Assembly (NCBI GenBank): GCA_937880065.1
Contig: CALFMA010000531.1
Coordinates: 1-8,486 of the forward strand
DNA from: an uncultured Ruminococcus sp.
GTDB taxonomy: Bacteria > Bacillota_A > Clostridia > Oscillospirales > Ruminococcaceae
DNA: 8,486 nt
Direction of reading: 5' to 3'
A program made the position numbers and the translations under genes. The first letter of the stretch is position 1, and the number at the start of each line of letters is the position of its first letter. Below the pieces are notes generated by a model that saw only the letters and a list, made by a program, of their open reading frames with translations, had not been told where the DNA came from and did no database searches. Of this stretch, positions 1-5,226 are shown in pieces.

Positions 1-64
1 AATAATATATATACGGAGAATCGAAAAAATCGGGATTTGAAATATATATTGTTATTTTGAGAAG

Positions 65-104
65 AAAAATACCATAAAAGTATGCAAAAATACCACAATA
101 GTAT
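65..104. repeat. Pair of 19-bp direct repeats, 21-bp period, in mob leader
   Basis: AAAAATACCATAAAAGTAT (65-83) is followed by AAAAATACCACAATAGTAT (86-104), 17 of 19 bases identical with a start-to-start distance of 21 bp. Two sites two helical turns apart would lie on the same face of the DNA, as expected for a dimeric binding protein. The nearby ribbon-helix-helix gene is an obvious candidate ligand (inference). They could be part of an oriT, an operator or iterons; the sequence alone does not decide. Confidence 0.6.
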
Positions 105-146
105 AAAAGGAGCGAAGCGACGCCTGCAAGAAATATATTTAATATT

Positions 147-177
147 ATACACTATATGACATATCTGATACACTATA
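147..177. repeat. Second 21-bp-period direct repeat (ATACACTATA x2)
   Basis: ATACACTATA occurs exactly at 147-156 and 168-177, again with a 21-bp period. It lies between the first repeat pair and the MobC-like gene. The shared period suggests a phased protein-binding array, possibly relaxosome or autoregulatory sites. No nic site can be identified by eye. Confidence 0.5.
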
Positions 178-214
178 ACACAATACACAGTTTGTAATGT
201 ATATAGGTACATAC

Positions 215-243
215 TTGCAAGACTCTTTTCGGTTCTTTAATAT
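215..243 (+). promoter_or_regulatory. Possible promoter of the mobilization genes
   Basis: TTGCAA (215-220) and TAATAT (238-243) are separated by 17 bp. The predicted start near 250 would fall on top of the ribosome-binding site AAAGGAG (250-256), leaving almost no leader, so this is weak and a promoter further upstream is equally possible. Confidence 0.25.
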
Positions 244-264
244 TATTTTAAAGGAGAGATTCAC

Positions 265-537
265 ATGAGAAGTGAAGCTGACAAGAAAAACAAAAAGGCC
301 TCTATTACAATGACTGATAGTGATTATGAAATCATTGAACAGAATGCAAATAAAAGAGGTATGAAGATTAGTCCGTATATGGTGGATATAGCCCTTCATG
401 CTGACGAAGCATTAACGCCGGAGATGAGAGCAAGAATACAGAATATTGTAAACGTTGCATGTATGATTGTGGAGGAAGTTGCACCTGATAAGGCTAATCT
501 GATACGTGAGGAGGCTGGAGATATATGGTCATTATAA
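265..537 (+). CDS. Ribbon-helix-helix mobilization accessory protein (MobC-like)
   Basis: A 90-aa protein. Residues 11-17 (KASITMT) form a likely DNA-contacting beta strand, followed by a helix (18-32), a turn around GMKIS, and a second helix (36-47): the pattern of MobC-type ribbon-helix-helix proteins that bind oriT and help the relaxase. The start is supported by AAAGGAG at 250-256, 8 nt before the ATG. Its stop overlaps the start of the relaxase gene by 13 nt, so the two are probably translationally coupled. The 21-bp-phased repeats in its leader are candidate binding sites, which would also allow autoregulation (inference). The assignment rests on the fold-like pattern plus the relaxase neighbour; a plain RHH regulator is the alternative. 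Confidence 0.75.
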   Translation: MRSEADKKNKKASITMTDSDYEIIEQNANKRGMKISPYMVDIALHADEALTPEMRARIQNIVNVACMIVEEVAPDKANLIREEAGDIWSL

Positions 538-1025
538 AGGTTAAAAAATGTACGGGTGGTTATAAAACCGATTATCTCTATAATGCATTGGACTATCTCT
601 ATGACAAAGAGAAAGCATTACATATCGGAGGTTATGGTGTAGCCCCGACTAATCTTGAAAAGACGTATAAGCAGATGGTATATGTAAAGAAATACTTTCA
701 TAAAACAGAGGATAATCCACTAATTCATTTTATCGTTTCATTTGGAGATGAGGTTACTACATATAACAAGGCTAAAAGTTTTGCTATTCTGATAGGAGCT
801 TTTTTCAAATGCAGATATCAGCTATTATGGGCCGTACATCAGAAGAAGCGTGGTGACTCCCTTTTTCATATACATTTCATCATGAATACTGTAAGTTTTG
901 TGGACGGTAAAATATACAACAGTTCCAATGTGAATTTATGTAAATTCTGCGATCATGTTACCAAGGTTACAGGCATACAATGCCGATACTATTTTGCTGG
1001 ATATGGTTCAACTGATGATGTATAA
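525..1025 (+). CDS. Compact relaxase / mobilization nuclease (MobA/VirD2-like)
   Basis: A 166-aa protein resembling the N-terminal nuclease domain of MobA/VirD2-type relaxases, which nick oriT through a tyrosine and a three-histidine metal site. Visible signatures are tyrosines near the N-terminus (Y13, Y17, Y19, Y24), PLIHFIVSF with H68, and the metal-binding stretch H105...H115-I-H117 followed by N121, matching the HxH...N motif III. Related relaxases usually exceed 300 aa and have a primase, helicase or helical C-terminus. Here the frame ends in TAA soon after the catalytic domain, at a clean non-coding region, so it is either a naturally minimal relaxase or a truncated one. A GAGGAG-like stretch at 508-520 serves as ribosome-binding site, inside the upstream gene. 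It is convergent with the retron. Confidence 0.75.
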   Translation: MVIIKVKKCTGGYKTDYLYNALDYLYDKEKALHIGGYGVAPTNLEKTYKQMVYVKKYFHKTEDNPLIHFIVSFGDEVTTYNKAKSFAILIGAFFKCRYQLLWAVHQKKRGDSLFHIHFIMNTVSFVDGKIYNSSNVNLCKFCDHVTKVTGIQCRYYFAGYGSTDDV

Positions 1026-1089
1026 ATTTAATCAAATCTGACTTTAATATCTCAATATTTATACTAGACAGCCGAAAAGATATATGAAT

Positions 1090-1107
1090 CCCTGCCGAAA
1101 GGCAGGG
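1090..1107. other. Hairpin with GAAA tetraloop between relaxase and retron
   Basis: CCCTGCC (1090-1096), GAAA (1097-1100) and GGCAGGG (1101-1107) form a perfect 7-bp GC-rich stem with a GNRA loop in the + strand transcript. No T tract follows on either strand, so it is not a canonical rho-independent terminator. It may protect the 3' end of the relaxase mRNA or be part of a conserved element end. Function unknown. Confidence 0.5.
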
Positions 1108-1123
1108 CGACTGTGATGCAGAT

Positions 1124-1155
1124 AAAAAATTAGCCCGACCATAAATTGATCGGGC
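1124..1155 (-). terminator. Rho-independent terminator of the retron RT
   Basis: On the - strand, immediately after the RT stop codon, GCCCGA pairs with TCGGGC (1150-1155 with 1133-1138; 11-nt loop), followed by TAA and a run of six T (1129-1124). Geometry and position fit a terminator for the RT transcript, separating it from the convergent relaxase gene. Confidence 0.75.
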
Positions 1156-1156
1156 G

Positions 1157-2116
1157 TTATACATTCATAAGCGTTTTAATATCGTTGAAATATTGCTGCA
1201 TATCCGTATTGTTTGGATCTATCTGCAATGCGTAGGAAATTCGTCCAAGCAGGGATTGAAGATATTCGGTTTCAGATATATCCAGTCCTTTATGCAGGAT
1301 ATTTTCTTTAACTCCAAACTTTTTACAGTAATAAACATCTTGTCGAATATCTCTACGCAGTTCTCTGGGAATTTGTGGTTTATCATTGACAACAACGCCT
1401 GTGATTCGTTGTTGTTGAGATGAGTTGATAAAGACGGTCTTTTTATCATTCAGCTTGAATCCCATAAAGTCCAGCATATTACGGACGTGAACTGTAATGT
1501 TGCTTTTTCTTATGGATTCTTTTGTGCCTGAAAACGTCATATCATCGCAGTATCGGGTATAAGTAATATTTCTTTTTTTGCACCAATTTCCTAATTTTTC
1601 ATCGAAACGCTTCATAACGAGATTTGCTAAATATGGGGAAGTCGGAGCACCCTGGGGCAGCTTGCCCTTATAAATACAAAGATTAGTCAGCAGCGTTGTA
1701 GCAGGTACAGATAGTCCGAGTTTTCGCATTATCATATAAACCATATCGCCGTCAATACTATCGAAAAAGTGTGATATATCAAGCTTTGCAACACATTCTT
1801 GTTTAATATGCGGAGCTGCATTGTCAATAAGAGATTTTCCCTTGCAGTAGGCTGTGGAGTATTCCGAAACATCCAGTTGATAAAGATATCGTTCAAGGAT
1901 TCTTCGCTGAGCCATTTTCAGAAATCCATTAGGAACGCTGAGTATGCGGTTACGATGTCCTCTGCCACGATGAATAATAACAGTATGATAGTTTTTATAC
2001 TTGCTTCTTCTGCGTTTTTTACGTGGTTTGTAGTTGTTACTGAGCATATACAGCTTTTCAGCAGGAATTTCCAATACCTCGGAAACAGCTTTAACATCTT
2101 TGTCAATCAATTGCAA
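1157..2116 (-). CDS. Retron reverse transcriptase
   Basis: A 319-aa RT that would reverse-transcribe part of its own upstream RNA into msDNA, priming from a 2'-OH of a guanosine. Residues, counted from 2116: the retron signature NAAPH at 99-103 (NAxxH), first catalytic aspartate D113 in KLDISHFF, LPQGAPTSP at 153-161, catalytic YCDD at 189-192, and ITG at 238-240 in place of the usual VTG that precedes the RNA-recognition thumb region. The length is typical of a stand-alone retron RT and there is no C-terminal fusion. The gene starts with TTG: the frame opens at 2116, but a second in-frame TTG at 2110 lies 8 nt after AGGGGG (2124-2119) and is the better-spaced start. It sits directly behind an msr-msd RNA with its own promoter and ahead of a terminator. 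Retrons are known anti-phage systems; which effector this one uses is not evident. Confidence 0.95.
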   Translation of the reverse strand: MQLIDKDVKAVSEVLEIPAEKLYMLSNNYKPRKKRRRSKYKNYHTVIIHRGRGHRNRILSVPNGFLKMAQRRILERYLYQLDVSEYSTAYCKGKSLIDNAAPHIKQECVAKLDISHFFDSIDGDMVYMIMRKLGLSVPATTLLTNLCIYKGKLPQGAPTSPYLANLVMKRFDEKLGNWCKKRNITYTRYCDDMTFSGTKESIRKSNITVHVRNMLDFMGFKLNDKKTVFINSSQQQRITGVVVNDKPQIPRELRRDIRQDVYYCKKFGVKENILHKGLDISETEYLQSLLGRISYALQIDPNNTDMQQYFNDIKTLMNV

Positions 2117-2134
2117 TTCCCCCTAAAATATAAA

Positions 2135-2312
2135 GAACAGCTGTCGGCACAAAACATTCAAATGTTTCGAAACCGAATAAGTATTAACGAAGTTAATTTA
2201 AATTCGGTGATGGAACTTTTGATTATAGTCTGATTCCTAAAAATCCCCACGGCGACTCGCCGCAGTAATGCATTGCAGTATGCATTTGCAATATCGCTGC
2301 CGACAGCTGTTC
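2135..2312. repeat. 15-bp perfect inverted repeat (retron a1/a2)
   Basis: GAACAGCTGTCGGCA at 2135-2149 and its exact reverse complement at 2298-2312, separated by 148 nt. The flanking bases do not pair, so the repeat is exactly 15 bp. It defines the boundaries of the msr-msd. Confidence 0.95.
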
Positions 2313-2319
2313 ATTATTC
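2135..2319 (-). ncRNA. Retron msr-msd RNA
   Basis: Just upstream of the RT, a1 (GAACAGCTGTCGGCA, - strand, 2312-2298) and a2 (2149-2135) form a perfect 15-bp pairing, the closing a1/a2 stem of retron RNAs. a1 is followed by GCGA, so the junction reads AGCGA; the G at 2297 is the likely branching guanosine, as in the similar AGC context of known retrons. The msr part has two hairpins: a 7-bp stem AATGCAT/ATGCATT (2286-2267) and CGGCG/CGCCG (2262-2250). The msd part has a 37-nt hairpin (2208-2172; 7-bp ACCGAAT stem, 4x4 internal loop, 6-bp ATTAAC stem, TTC loop) and a 9-pair hairpin with one G-U (2169-2150) abutting a2. The 5' end near 2319 is inferred from the promoter. Exact msDNA ends cannot be read from sequence. 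Confidence 0.88.
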
Positions 2320-2325
2320 AATTTT

Positions 2326-2354
2326 ATTATAGCATATCCATTAATGTAAAGCAA
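2326..2354 (-). promoter_or_regulatory. Retron promoter with extended -10
   Basis: On the - strand, TGCTATAAT (2334-2326) is a perfect extended -10. A poor -35, TTGCTT (2354-2349), lies 17 bp upstream. The predicted start at about 2319 is 7 nt before the a1 arm, the arrangement expected for a retron RNA transcript. Confidence 0.75.
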
Positions 2355-2430
2355 TAGCTTTTTTAAATTTATCTGCTATTCAATGTAATTATATATATTT
2401 GAGGAAATGATATTTTATTATTTGACATTT

Positions 2431-2754
2431 TTATAATGAATCGAAGTATTTGGCTGCATTCCAACCAACTTCTTCTGTACATAAAGCGGCACTTGAATGA
2501 TTGACTGCTTTGCCAACAAATGGAATCCAACCAGTAAGAACCTTGTTTGCCGTTGAACCAACGGAATATGCAAATATTTCAGCTTTTAAATCAGATGGCA
2601 TATTTTGACTTACATCATAACCGAATACATAACCTATTTTAATTATCATATTTGTCATTATTGTAGCAAGTGAAAGATTTGAACCCTTAATTCCTGCTTT
2701 TATTTTAGCTTCAGATATAATTTTATCGCACTGTTGTTTTTCGTATGAAGTCAT
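2431..2754 (-). CDS. Small protein with glycine/alanine-rich, DUF697-like C-terminus; function unknown
   Basis: About 107 aa from the ATG at 2754. The frame can also open with GTG at 2763, overlapping the previous stop, but AAAGG is then only about 2 nt away, whereas it is about 10 nt from the ATG. The N-terminal part is a charged helix; the C-terminal half (GWIPFVGKAVNHSSAALCTEEVGWNA and onward) resembles the IPxxG...TExxG pattern found in DUF697-type, GTPase-associated helical domains, but no GTPase motif is present. This similarity is from memory of the pattern and is weak. It is the last gene of the five-gene cluster and lies about 80 bp from the retron promoter with no convincing terminator between, so read-through into the retron RNA is possible. 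A retron accessory role is a hypothesis. Confidence 0.7.
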   Translation of the reverse strand: MTSYEKQQCDKIISEAKIKAGIKGSNLSLATIMTNMIIKIGYVFGYDVSQNMPSDLKAEIFAYSVGSTANKVLTGWIPFVGKAVNHSSAALCTEEVGWNAAKYFDSL

Positions 2755-2762
2755 TTTTATCA

Positions 2763-3014
2763 CTACCTTTTATTTTTCATTCTTTGTATGCTGTCCTGAT
2801 ATTTTGAATAAGAACCTATTGTATTACTTGCATTTTCAACAGCTTTCATATATTCTTCAAAGCTGATTCTGCCAGCATCATAATCTCGCTCTGCCTGCTC
2901 GGCTTTTTTTATTGCGGAATCTGCTATAGAGCCCATTGTTTTCTGCATGGATTCAGAAGCACAGAAATTGTTAAGTCCTTCAACTATGTTCTCTAAAAAA
3001 TCAAAAAGTCCCAT
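2763..3014 (-). CDS. Small helical protein, function unknown
   Basis: An 83-aa hydrophilic, probably all-helical protein. The start has AGGAG 6 nt upstream. The N-terminus MGLFDFLENIVEGLNNF is amphipathic and could touch a membrane surface; the central stretch AERDYDAGRISFEEYMKAVENA resembles the short helical-hairpin SHOCT style (xGxIsxeEY), only a loose match. Its TAG stop overlaps a possible GTG start of the next gene, so the two are almost certainly co-translated and may form a complex. It follows the cysteine-rich gene by 15 nt. No enzymatic motif is seen. Confidence 0.75.
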   Translation of the reverse strand: MGLFDFLENIVEGLNNFCASESMQKTMGSIADSAIKKAEQAERDYDAGRISFEEYMKAVENASNTIGSYSKYQDSIQRMKNKR

Positions 3015-3029
3015 AATATTCTCCTTTTT

Positions 3030-3239
3030 TTATTTTCTAAATTTACATTCATAATCTGCACATCCTGGTTGTCCTGCGTATGTATCATGCCTGCGACACA
3101 AGCATTTTTCTCGTTCCAAATGTTCATAATAATAATGATATGGAACATTGGATGGTTTAACATGTTTATTACATGGATCATTCCAAAATGTACAAAGTGC
3201 ACATACCTTTATGTGTCTTATATCAACGTGCATACTCAT
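3030..3239 (-). CDS. Cysteine-rich small protein, probable metal binder
   Basis: A 69-aa protein with an excellent ribosome-binding site (AGGAGG, 7 nt before the ATG at 3239). Seven cysteines (C13, C16, C23, C46, C48, C60, C65) and several histidines, including CALC and the CLCRRH segment, suggest one or two zinc sites or a disulfide-rich fold; there is no signal peptide, so zinc is more likely. A different open frame covers the same bases on this strand (2993-3202) but lacks a comparable ribosome-binding site and overlaps the next gene, so this frame was preferred. Function unknown. Confidence 0.75.
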   Translation of the reverse strand: MSMHVDIRHIKVCALCTFWNDPCNKHVKPSNVPYHYYYEHLEREKCLCRRHDTYAGQPGCADYECKFRK

Positions 3240-3285
3240 AAAAAATCCTCCTGAATTAAAAATATAATATTATTCAAAATAGAAT

Positions 3286-3495
3286 TTATAATAATTCTCT
3301 TTCTTGTAAAATAAGTTTTATAATATCTTTTTTTATCTCATCCTCCTCATCAGCAAGCCCATTATATGACAATTTCCAGTAATTGACAAATTCATCAAAC
3401 AAGTCTTCGTCATCATACTGTTTGTATTTCGCTTTATAAAAGCTTATTAATCCTGCTGCTGTACCTAAACTCAGCAATCCATCTAAAAAACCCAT
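3286..3495 (-). CDS. Small acidic protein with hydrophobic N-terminus, function unknown
   Basis: A 69-aa protein. GAGG lies 7 nt before the ATG. Residues 1-20 (MGFLDGLLSLGTAAGLISFY) are hydrophobic and glycine-rich and could be a membrane-inserting or amphipathic helix; the rest is strongly acidic then basic (DDEDLFDEF...ADEEDEIKKD) and helical. The start codon is 3 nt after the stop of the 52-aa gene, indicating one transcript. Its MGFLD opening is reminiscent of MGLFD in the 83-aa protein further down the cluster, which may mean a shared targeting mode (inference). Confidence 0.7.
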   Translation of the reverse strand: MGFLDGLLSLGTAAGLISFYKAKYKQYDDEDLFDEFVNYWKLSYNGLADEEDEIKKDIIKLILQERELL

Positions 3496-3498
3496 TTA

Positions 3499-3657
3499 TC
3501 AACCTCGCTTCCTATTAAATTTAATATCTGCCTCAGGAAAAGGATGTTTTTTCCTCTTTGAATCCTGACATTTTATGCAGGGATTTTCAATGCACTTTAT
3601 TACTCCCTGCTTATACGGACATTTCTTGCATTTTATTGAATTTAGCAGATAAAACAT
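3499..3657 (-). CDS. 52-aa cysteine-rich microprotein (zinc-ribbon-like)
   Basis: ATG at 3657-3655, stop TGA at 3501-3499, preceded by AGGGGG 8 nt upstream. The product begins MFYLLNSIKCKKCPY and contains C10-x2-C13, C22, C27-x2-C30, i.e. two CxxC knuckles typical of small zinc ribbons, followed by a basic tail (KRKKH...NRKRG) that could bind nucleic acid. The stop lies 3 nt before the start of the next gene, which strongly supports its being real and the first gene of the five-gene cluster. At this length it is easily missed by automatic gene calling. Function unknown. Confidence 0.75.
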   Translation of the reverse strand: MFYLLNSIKCKKCPYKQGVIKCIENPCIKCQDSKRKKHPFPEADIKFNRKRG

Positions 3658-3703
3658 TTACATCGCCCCCTTATATTTAAATGCTTAAAATGTTAAAATA
3701 TAC

Positions 3704-3721
3704 TTACCACAAATTTCTGCA
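3704..3721 (-). repeat. TGCAGAAATTTGtGG repeat, copy downstream of the integrase gene
   Basis: On the - strand, TGCAGAAATTTGTGGTAA (3721-3704). Its first 15 bases match 14 of 15 the + strand copy TGCAGAAATTTGCGG at 5081-5095; TGCAGAAATT recurs exactly at 5228-5237 and a near copy AGCAGAAATTTT is at 3807-3818. It also contains TTTGTGGTAA, a variant of the TTTGCGGCAA sites upstream of the integrase gene. Possible integrase arm or core sites. Confidence 0.4.
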
Positions 3722-3738
3722 CTCTGCGTCAAAATCTC

Positions 3739-3762
3739 AAAAAATAACGAATAATAGTCGTT
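3739..3762 (-). terminator. Weak terminator after the integrase gene
   Basis: On the - strand AACGA (3762-3758) pairs with TCGTT (3750-3746) across a 7-nt loop, followed by A and six T (3744-3739). The stem is only 5 bp. An alternative hairpin, GTCGTT (3779-3774) with AACGAC (3762-3757), competes for the same AACGA segment, so this may be leaky or regulated. Confidence 0.4.
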
Positions 3763-3803
3763 TTCAAAAATATAACGACGATGAATCAGACGGCTAAAAA
3801 GAT

Positions 3804-4889
3804 TTAAGCAGAAATTTTCAGAAGCTTCATACATTCAGTTTTACGCTCTATAGATGAATGAACGTAACGATTTAAGGTTGTTTCAACAGAAGAATGTCCT
3901 AATATTTCGGAAAGCGTTTTCACATCAAAACCTGCTTTAACGCAATTCGTAGCGAAAATATGGCGGAGAACATGGTAATTAACTGACGGCAAATCTGCTT
4001 TTTTCAGTATAGTTTTAAATCTTCTTTGCATTGTGCGAGGTTCGGTGATTTTTGAATTTCCCGATAATATATAAGAATTATCGTAGCGTCTGAATTGTTC
4101 CATTAGCTTCATTATAAATGCAGGAATAGGAATTTCTCTCTGTGAACTGCGACTTTTAGGAGTTCCAATAATCAGCTTTGTTCCCTTATTTTCACAACTT
4201 ACACGCTGCACGGTTCTGCTGACGGTAAGAATACTTTTTTCAAAGTTCACATCAGACCATTTCAGACCGCACACTTCGCCAACACGCAATCCCATATATA
4301 AACTAATCAGCACACCAAGAGAAGTCTTATTTGTATTTCTTGCAAGATAATCGCACAGTTTTTTCTGCTGATGTTCGTTTAACAACGTCATTTTTGACTT
4401 TTCAATCTTAGGTAGGATTACATCTGCAAGAGGATTCCTGAATCCGTGGACACGGCTGATATATTTTGACATTGATTTGAAAACGATAACAATATCTGAT
4501 ACATATTTTGCGGATAATCCGCTATTTAGCTTCTTTTCAATAAATTCGTGTACTGATTGTACCATAAGCTGTTCGTATCTTGTTTCTGCGAAATACGGCA
4601 GAATATGCTTGTCAACTTTCATTCTGTAATTTGCATAAGTGGACTCTTTTGCCTTTAATCTTACTGCGGAAAGCCATTCTTCAAAAAGCTCTCCAACTGT
4701 AAGTTTTCCCGATGATACGGCGTTTACAGGTTTAGATTTTAACAGAATAAGCTTTGATTTCACATCGTTATATGTTTTTCCATAGATTGAACGGTATTTG
4801 TATTTTCCAGATATATCATCAAATACCTTGTATCGCCCTTCCCAGCGGTTATCCTTACGCTTGTAAATATTTTCTCCTTTGCGTGGCAT
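3804..4889 (-). CDS. Tyrosine recombinase / integrase
   Basis: A 361-aa phage-type integrase that would integrate and excise the element by site-specific recombination. Domain order: N-terminal arm-binding region with a basic start (MPRKGENIYKRKDNRWEGRY, 1-20), a SAM-like core-binding domain (about 62-160), and the catalytic domain (about 170-361). All catalytic residues are visible: R202 in GLRVGEVCGL, K245 in TPKSRSS, H306 and R309 in YHVLRH, H332 in LGHSS, and nucleophile Y342 in LNRYVH. Length is normal for Tn916- or phage-like integrases of Firmicutes. GGAGGA lies 5 nt before the ATG. It reads toward the small-gene cluster and retron, and together with the relaxase makes the segment look like an integrative mobilizable element. 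No excisionase is recognised. Repeated TTTGCGGCAA-like sites on both sides are candidate binding sites. Confidence 0.95.
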   Translation of the reverse strand: MPRKGENIYKRKDNRWEGRYKVFDDISGKYKYRSIYGKTYNDVKSKLILLKSKPVNAVSSGKLTVGELFEEWLSAVRLKAKESTYANYRMKVDKHILPYFAETRYEQLMVQSVHEFIEKKLNSGLSAKYVSDIVIVFKSMSKYISRVHGFRNPLADVILPKIEKSKMTLLNEHQQKKLCDYLARNTNKTSLGVLISLYMGLRVGEVCGLKWSDVNFEKSILTVSRTVQRVSCENKGTKLIIGTPKSRSSQREIPIPAFIMKLMEQFRRYDNSYILSGNSKITEPRTMQRRFKTILKKADLPSVNYHVLRHIFATNCVKAGFDVKTLSEILGHSSVETTLNRYVHSSIERKTECMKLLKISA

Positions 4890-5026
4890 AATCTTCCTCC
4901 ATAATTGACTGAATTTGTGACGGCTTAAATAATTTACCGCAACAGCATAATCAACAAATTCTACATTTTGTCTTTGTTTATAATAACAAAATTAATATTT
5001 CATCATATAAAATTAACAAAATATTC

Positions 5027-5055
5027 TTGAAATATTGAATGTTTTGTGTTATAAT
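5027..5055 (+). promoter_or_regulatory. Promoter P1 upstream of the NACHT gene
   Basis: TTGAAA (5027-5032), 17 bp, TATAAT (5050-5055) with an extended TG (5047-5048): near-consensus sigma-A promoter. Predicted start about 5062, only about 12 nt before the terminator-like hairpin at 5074. Confidence 0.75.
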
Positions 5056-5061
5056 CATTAC

Positions 5062-5103
5062 ATAAACAAAGGTCGCAAATTGCAGAAATTTGCGGCATTT
5101 TTT
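5062..5103 (+). ncRNA. Candidate short RNA ending at a terminator hairpin
   Basis: A transcript from P1 would meet CGCAAATT (5074-5081), loop GCAGA, AATTTGCG (5087-5094), an 8-bp stem followed by GCA and six T (5098-5103). That is terminator-like, although the stem is AT-rich and the T tract starts 3 nt late. The product would be about 42 nt. Its 3' arm ATTTGCGGCA (5088-5097) is perfectly complementary to TGCCGCAAAT (5181-5190) in the NACHT leader. Alternatively this is a leaky attenuator on the NACHT transcript. Prediction only. Confidence 0.45.
5074..5103 (+). terminator. Terminator or attenuator hairpin between P1 and P2
   Basis: 8-bp perfect stem (5074-5081 with 5087-5094), 5-nt loop, then T6 at 5098-5103. 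The T tract directly abuts the -35 box of P2. The stem also embeds TGCAGAAATTTGCGG, shared with a copy at 3721-3707, so it may equally be a DNA site used by the integrase. Confidence 0.5.
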
Positions 5104-5104
5104 A

Positions 5105-5133
5105 TTGACAAAGCAGTTTTGGTGTGTTACAAT
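5105..5133 (+). promoter_or_regulatory. Promoter P2 of the NACHT gene
   Basis: Consensus TTGACA (5105-5110), 17 bp, TACAAT (5128-5133) with extended TG (5125-5126). Predicted start about 5140, giving a leader of about 87 nt that contains both GATTTGCCGCAA repeats. Confidence 0.8.
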
Positions 5134-5176
5134 AAAACAAATTCTATCAATTAGATAGTAACACATATTTGGAGAA

Positions 5177-5209
5177 GATTTGCCGCAAATAACTATGGAT
5201 TTGCCGCAA
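5177..5209. repeat. GATTTGCCGCAA direct repeat, 21-bp period, in NACHT leader
   Basis: Exact 12-bp copies at 5177-5188 and 5198-5209, 21 bp apart, the second ending 5 nt before the ribosome-binding site AGGAGG (5214-5219). Inverted versions occur at 5089-5098 (TTTGCGGCAT) and 3713-3704 on the - strand (TTTGTGGTAA); a same-orientation variant TTTACCGCAA is at 4933-4942. They could be protein-binding DNA sites (integrase or repressor) or RNA pairing sites. Confidence 0.65.
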
Positions 5210-5226
5210 TTTCAGGAGGTGGAGAT

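Noticed and set aside
65..177. CRISPR-like array
   Set aside because: Only two copies of each repeat, with almost no spacer (2 bp in one case); no cas genes.
1157..2116. Group II intron or diversity-generating RT
   Set aside because: The NAAPH and ITG motifs, the 319-aa length without maturase or endonuclease domains, and the adjacent a1/a2-bounded RNA fit a retron; no intron domain V or variable repeat is seen.
1799..2233. Plus-strand open frame of 144 aa covering the RT start and the msr-msd
   Set aside because: Antisense to the RT and retron RNA, with no ribosome-binding site and no recognisable protein character; a shadow.
2993..3202. Alternative 69-aa frame on the - strand
   Set aside because: No good ribosome-binding site and it overlaps the 83-aa gene; the 3030-3239 frame has a perfect AGGAGG and a coherent cysteine pattern.
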